A stretch of DNA of 60,496 nucleotides from Symbiodinium natans (taxonomy: Eukaryota > Sar > Dinophyceae > Suessiales > Symbiodiniaceae), in NCBI GenBank assembly GCA_905221605.1, contig CAJNDS010000240.1, positions 129,420-189,915 on the forward strand, written 5' to 3'. The position numbers and the translations under genes are program-made. Of the stretch, positions 57,001 through 60,496 are shown one piece after another. A model generated the notes under the pieces. That model was not told the origin of the DNA. It saw only the letters and a list, made by a program, of their open reading frames with translations, and ran no database searches. The first letter of the stretch is position 1, and every line of letters begins with the position of its first letter.

Positions 57001-58757
57001 AAAGCAGTAGTGGCATTGAAGAGCAGTAATGAGGGGTCCTGGGCGAGTTTCACCAGATAGTGTCTTTATCTCTACTTGACTAAAGTGATGATGAGAGCTG
57101 AGTAGTATCACTGATGTGCATGCCTGTGGCCACATGAGCTACAGATTCGTTGTCGAGACTCATTGGACCTGCATGCCTCGCCTGGCTTGTCCGAGTGTGA
57201 GCGATTAAACCCTAAACCCTCATCAGGGTAAGGAGGGTTCAGGACGGCTTCTGGCACTCACAAAGTTTATAGTCAGGGCTTGCTCTGGGCTGCTCGGGAT
57301 TACGTATGGTGTTTGGGATGCGTATAGGTATCCCCTAAACCCTAGACCTTAAACCCTAAACCCTAAACCTGTGTGCCAGTGTGAGAGTCGAAACCCGAAA
57401 CCGAAAGGCGGCGCCGAGGACGACGAGTCCCTTGCAGTGCCTACGTTCCTCTATCAGAACGGCTTTACAAGCGTCCAGGAGGTCGATGCGGGCGGCTGGG
57501 CTCCTTTGCACTACGCAGCCTTGCGAGGGGATGTGGAGCTCCTACGAAGCATCTTGGCTTTCTTCTGGCTGGCTCTTAGGACTTTATAACCTTTTGGGCT
57601 TTTGTAGAAACTACAATAAAAGGAGCCGAAAAGTTTTGCCTAAAGTTAAACTTTTAGGAGGGGTTCAGAAGTCAGCCAAGGCTTGCTGGCGCAACGGGCT
57701 GACCTTCGGGCCAAGACGCGAAAGGACAGTCCGACCGTGGCTGGTGTGCGCGGGATCTCCGCTCTTGCCGTCGCACTTTCCCTCAAGAATAATGGGGCTG
57801 CTCGCTTCCTCATCTCTGCAACGTGGTGGCCCAGTGGTTGGTACCCTCTACTTTTTTTTTGTGTTTGGTTCTTGGTTCCCTCATAAAGTAACCAACCCCA
57901 GAAAAGGGTGCCCTTTCATTATCAAAATATGGTTCCTGGGCTGCCAAGGCAAAGTCGGAGGTTGGAAAGTATGACCTTGGCATGGCCAGCGCCATGGACA
58001 ACGCCGAAGGCGTGCGCATGGTCTGCGAGGCAGGATGCCGACCTGTCGAGTAGTAGGTTGAGGATGATTTTGGATACGTGAAGAAGGATATGTGTGCATA
58101 ATGATGTATGCAAATGCGTACACATAGTAAGTATATAACATATAGTAGAAATGCTTATTTGTGCAATTCTCCAAGCACCTTAGGAACATCTGTGACTGTC
58201 AGGCAGGGTGCAGCCCAGATACCCGCTGGATCTTTGACGTTCCGGTCTTTCTCACAGCTTGTCAATGGGGTGCACTCGGAGCAATGGAAGAGCTGTTCAA
58301 GCAATCAGGCAACACCCTGGATCTCTCACAAGGCCTCCATTTCGCCATCAGTATGAAGGGCGGTCGCGCGGAGTTGGTGCAGTGGCTGCTTGATGCGAAA
58401 GCTGGTGTGGACGTGCCGTACCAAGTTCCTCCAGCCATGAGTGTCTTCGGGATCTTCTTCGCGATCTTCAGCCTTCAGCACCGACTCGGAAACATCACGC
58501 CGACCTCCAACTTGTGTTACCACTCTGAAGGCCGCAGTCCACTGATAACTGCCTTTATGGCTGGAAGCTACGAGGCCGCTGCTGTGCTGATCTCTGAAGG
58601 AGCAAGGCTGGATGCAATCACAGCGCGCGGCCTTACGGCTTTGGACTTTGTGCAGGGGCAGTCCTCGCCAGACTTCTTGATCGATGCGTTCAATGGGGAT
58701 GACAGTGGATGTAGACGGGTCTCCTCCCTTGCACAGACTGTGTCTGTCAAATACTGA
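51075..58757 (+). CDS. Multi-exon ankyrin-repeat gene of dinoflagellate type (possibly decayed)
   Basis: Coding-like blocks in order: 51,085-51,165 (GFFVSHQWIGGSHPDPEFRQ), 51,609-51,663 (VLQDALRGVTRLLLDDV), 52,189-52,287 (VLSDMKSIPKDPDSEANFPS), 52,560-52,800 (VWYDYFSCPQLENKHF; AKAVDSIPAYVER), 55,510-55,645 (RGWCRVERFCRELSPDGTYV), 55,828-55,930 (AYTTSLREAPGEGIFTVDAD), 56,100-56,215 (GAIQRKMLHFLKTRDFIGYR), about 56,773-56,854, 57,395-57,555 (GGWAPLHYAALRGDVELLRS, ankyrin), about 57,675-57,825, about 57,945-58,050 and 58,205-58,757 (SPLITAFMAGSYEAAAVLIS, ankyrin; stop TGA). I associate the SHQW...WYDYFSCPQ...SIPAYVE...RGWCRxER order with a large dinoflagellate family of unknown function. The 52.6-kb block needs frame changes (LLLDPELLRLVDF lies out of frame with WYDYF), so this copy may be a pseudogene. 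Confidence 0.55.
52060..52142. repeat. ATACATAT-type microsatellite in an intron
   Basis: TACATA/TATACA units followed by (TA)n, just before a coding-like exon at 52,189. Similar TA tracts fill introns or spacers at 7150, 12,961, 14,013, 18,120 and 51,036. Confidence 0.8.
53709..53955. repeat. Two diverged direct copies of a ~200-bp segment
   Basis: TTTTAGAGCCTGTGCTTGCG...GATTTTGAGCGGGG near 53,709 recurs near 53,916, and GGTTGGGGC...CCCCCC..TTG(C/G)CAAATA near 53,745 recurs near 53,855. The two parts are offset, as if a unit was duplicated and then partly deleted. No gene is seen in 52,910-55,440 apart from a short coding-like terminal patch at about 54,293-54,349 (YLEEVQDRFVDEVIRLA then TGA). 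Confidence 0.55.
54123..54220. repeat. Family G inverted-repeat element (16-bp perfect ends)
   Basis: TTGGGATGTTCCCCCT at 54,123 and AGGGGGAACATCCCAA at about 54,206-54,221 are perfect inverted complements. A related right end (TTAGTATAAGGGGAACATC) lies at 59,367-59,385 after a TTGGGATGT start at 59,326, so the family has at least two members in the window. Confidence 0.75.
54839..54955. repeat. 14-bp tandem repeat CGTTTTGACCGAAA
   Basis: About eight units, one with a lost CG and one with ACCAAAAA. Confidence 0.9.
54986..55250. repeat. GGGGCT minisatellite
   Basis: Dense GGGGCT/GGGGCTG units with scattered variants over about 265 bp. G-runs on one strand make quadruplex formation likely. 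The Gly/Trp/Leu-rich frames are artefacts. Confidence 0.9.
55294..55430. repeat. 87-bp direct repeat, two copies
   Basis: CAGACTTAAACTCGGCTT(A/G)TCAG at 55,294 and again at 55,381, each followed by CTGTTTAGACAAATAA. Confidence 0.8.
57560..57678 (+). repeat. Introner-like intron, family D (copy 2), in the ankyrin gene
   Basis: It lies between two ankyrin-type coding blocks. It starts GGCTGGCTCTTAGGACTTTA and ends GTTCAGAAGTCAGCCAAG, homologous to the J-domain gene intron at 3376-3461. The interior CTTTTAGGAG/GGAGCCGAAAAG parts differ. Confidence 0.7.
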
Positions 58758-59100
58758 CCGGAAGTCTCACGCACATTGCCTCTACACCCGGGACTTGGAC
58801 AATTGTTTGTGCAAGCGCAATGGAGTGCCAGACGTCTGGTGCATTGTAGATTGGTTTCGTTTAGGACGTGACTGGTTGCAGCAGGGCCTCGTAGCTTGCA
58901 CAGGCTGTCGGTGAAATGCTGATTGAAAGTTTCACACACTGCCTCTACACCCAGGACTTGGGTCCTTCTTGCGCATGGACAATGAGTGCCAGTAATTTTG
59001 CGTATAGAAGGGTCTCCTTGCTTGCACAGACTGCTCAGGCAAGAACTGACTGCGGGTAACAGGCATGTTGCCTCTACACGCAGGACTTGTGCCAAAATGA
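58713..59100. repeat. Diverged tandem units (~120-170 bp) overlapping the ankyrin gene end
   Basis: Two word pairs recur: CTTGCACAG(A/G)CTG near 58,730, 58,896 and 59,018, and CCTCTACACCC(G/A)GGACTTGG-like words near 58,781, 58,942 and 59,070. The first unit includes the last codons of the ankyrin gene, so its C terminus may have been set by repeat invasion. Confidence 0.65.
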
Positions 59101-60496
59101 ACTCGCGCGGAACTCTCTCCATTTCTCATCCTACAATCAAGTCTCGAAATTTCCGCAGAGAGTTCTCCGTTGTTTTTAAAAACGGGCCAGGAGACAGCTT
59201 TTGCCGAAAGGTGCTGGGCCCATCTTCCGGAATGCAGCTTGGAAATGCATGGCCGCGGCGAAAACCCCAAACCCTGCACCCCCCGAAACCCTGAACCCTC
59301 CCCCCCTCCCCTCCAAACCCCAAACTTGGGATGTATCCATATACTGACAGTCCTTAACAAAGGACTATTAGTATAAGGGGAACATCTCAACCCTAAACCT
59401 TAAACCCTAAACTGAACCCCCCCCCCCAAAAAAAAAAAAAAAAATTGGCCGAGGCAACTCCCCAAACCCCCAAAGCCCAACCCATCCCAACCCTTGAGCC
59501 AAAAGAGTTTAGGGTGTAGGGTCGAGATCTGACAAGGCCGTTGCAAAAAGGGTCTAGCTGCAAATGGTGGTTTCGAAACCGAGATTAGGGGTACCGTATT
59601 GGGGTCCGTGATCCTTCTATTTGGGGTTCGAAATTAGGGTCCCTTATTGTCGTAAACCCCCAATTCCCAAAGCCTGAAACGCAGGGGGTTTAGGGTCTAC
59701 AATTGAGGGGTTCATTCGTTCGTGTATCTACCACCAACGGAAATTCTACACCAAGACCCCATATGCAGAATCTAGAAAGTTGATTGATCATTCTCAAAAC
59801 CTTGCGTGTTTCTTGGATGGCCGATAGTATATTGACAAAAGTTATGAAGTTGGCACAGCTGAACGGCACAAGCAACTCGAGTCGCCGAGCAAGTGCAATC
59901 TGTCGTCGAGGCGATAGGACTGTGATCCTTGGGCCTCAAATTTGTGATCGAAACATAATTTTGCAGCTGGGGTGGGTGGGAGGAGGGGGAACGTGCAATT
60001 TGCAAACCTCGAATCTGTAATCCATGGTTTTTGGATCCGCTTTGAATGACGTGGAGCGAAGAGCAGGTCAACCACCAACGGTGGAGTCATGTGTTTCCTT
60101 CACAATGGTGGCTCAACCGACCCAACGTGCATCAGGCAGCTTCTGAGCTGGCAATGCTTTGGCCCCGGAGGAGAACTTCCTGATGGAGGGAGGTCCTTTT
60201 GCGAGCTGCTGCTTGCTGGGCAAGCAATGCGATCGACAGCCGCAGCTGCATCAGCTGATGTGCTGAAGCTCGCCATGGAAGCGTGCATCCTCAGCATCAC
60301 TCCCCTAAACCCTAAACCCTAACATCAGCCAAAAAAACCGCCCAGCACGAGCATCGTGAGCATCTGCTGTGCCAGCCGAAGTCGGCCGTGCCGCGGCTTG
60401 TTGAGGTTTAGGGTTGAGGGTTGAGGGTTGAGGGGTGCAGCAAAGGGCGGCTAGCCATATCTACATGGCCGTGCAGGAATTGGACCCGGATTCAGA
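59101..60496. other. Right-edge host sequence
   Basis: A family G-like element lies at 59,326-59,390, followed by poly-C/poly-A (59,418-59,445) and diverged telomere-type words. A coding-like patch at about 60,089-60,300 (CELLLAGQAMRSTAAAASAD) could be an exon running out of the window. TTGAGGG variants lie near 60,405-60,430. No complete gene is visible. Confidence 0.4.

Noticed and set aside
1-60496. tRNA, rRNA or spliced-leader RNA genes
   Set aside because: I found no cloverleaf-like or rRNA-like segment that I could support by eye. A covariance-model scan would be decisive.

Overview
The window looks like nuclear DNA of a dinoflagellate, most likely a symbiodiniacean. The reasons are the plant-type telomere heptamer TTTAGGG/CCCTAAA scattered through introns and spacers, compact host exons cut by short introns with terminal inverted repeats (introner-like), non-GT donors, and an ankyrin gene of a type I associate with these algae. 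No database search was possible, so the organism is an inference.

Layout. 1-5,000: a C-terminal gene fragment, a J-domain (DnaJ) gene whose three introns all have recognisable relatives, and spacer rich in telomere-like repeats. About 5,000-12,950 and 15,940-47,040 (excluding the insert): two copies of a tandem duplication. Each holds a long receptor-like gene: signal peptide, Kelch repeats, Thr/Ser-rich mucin-like stalk, GPS-like domain, one membrane span and a cytoplasmic tail in small exons (gene A 5,769-12,295; gene B 16,584-46,310). About 47,000-60,496: a small terminal-exon gene near 49.5 kb and a decayed or multi-exon ankyrin-repeat gene (about 51.0-58.76 kb), with minisatellites and hairpin elements between exons.

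The main find is a 21,986-bp integrated virus-like element at 23,682-45,667, inside an intron of gene B. It is flanked by a 5-bp target duplication GTATA (23,677-23,681 and 45,668-45,672), and its terminal inverted repeats of 288 and 317 bp begin AGTCAGT. The duplicated gene A still carries the unoccupied version of the target near 11,570. The AT-rich body (24.0-42.6 kb) carries a virus module set: zinc-finger proteins, an FtsK/HerA-type packaging ATPase, an S74-chaperone fibre protein, a GIY-YIG nuclease, a double-jelly-roll-type major capsid protein, a lipase, a putative penton/minor capsid protein, several structural-looking unknowns, a protein-primed DNA polymerase fused to an SF1 helicase, and an rve (DDE) integrase. 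This fits a Polinton/Maverick-type or Polinton-like virus. The right 2.7 kb is GC-rich and host-like and carries a gene with SAP-like and two ubiquitin-like domains, the second ending LRLRGG. Capsid, polymerase, one small gene and the ubiquitin-like gene each need one single-base correction to read through, so this copy is probably defective while its integration marks are still exact.
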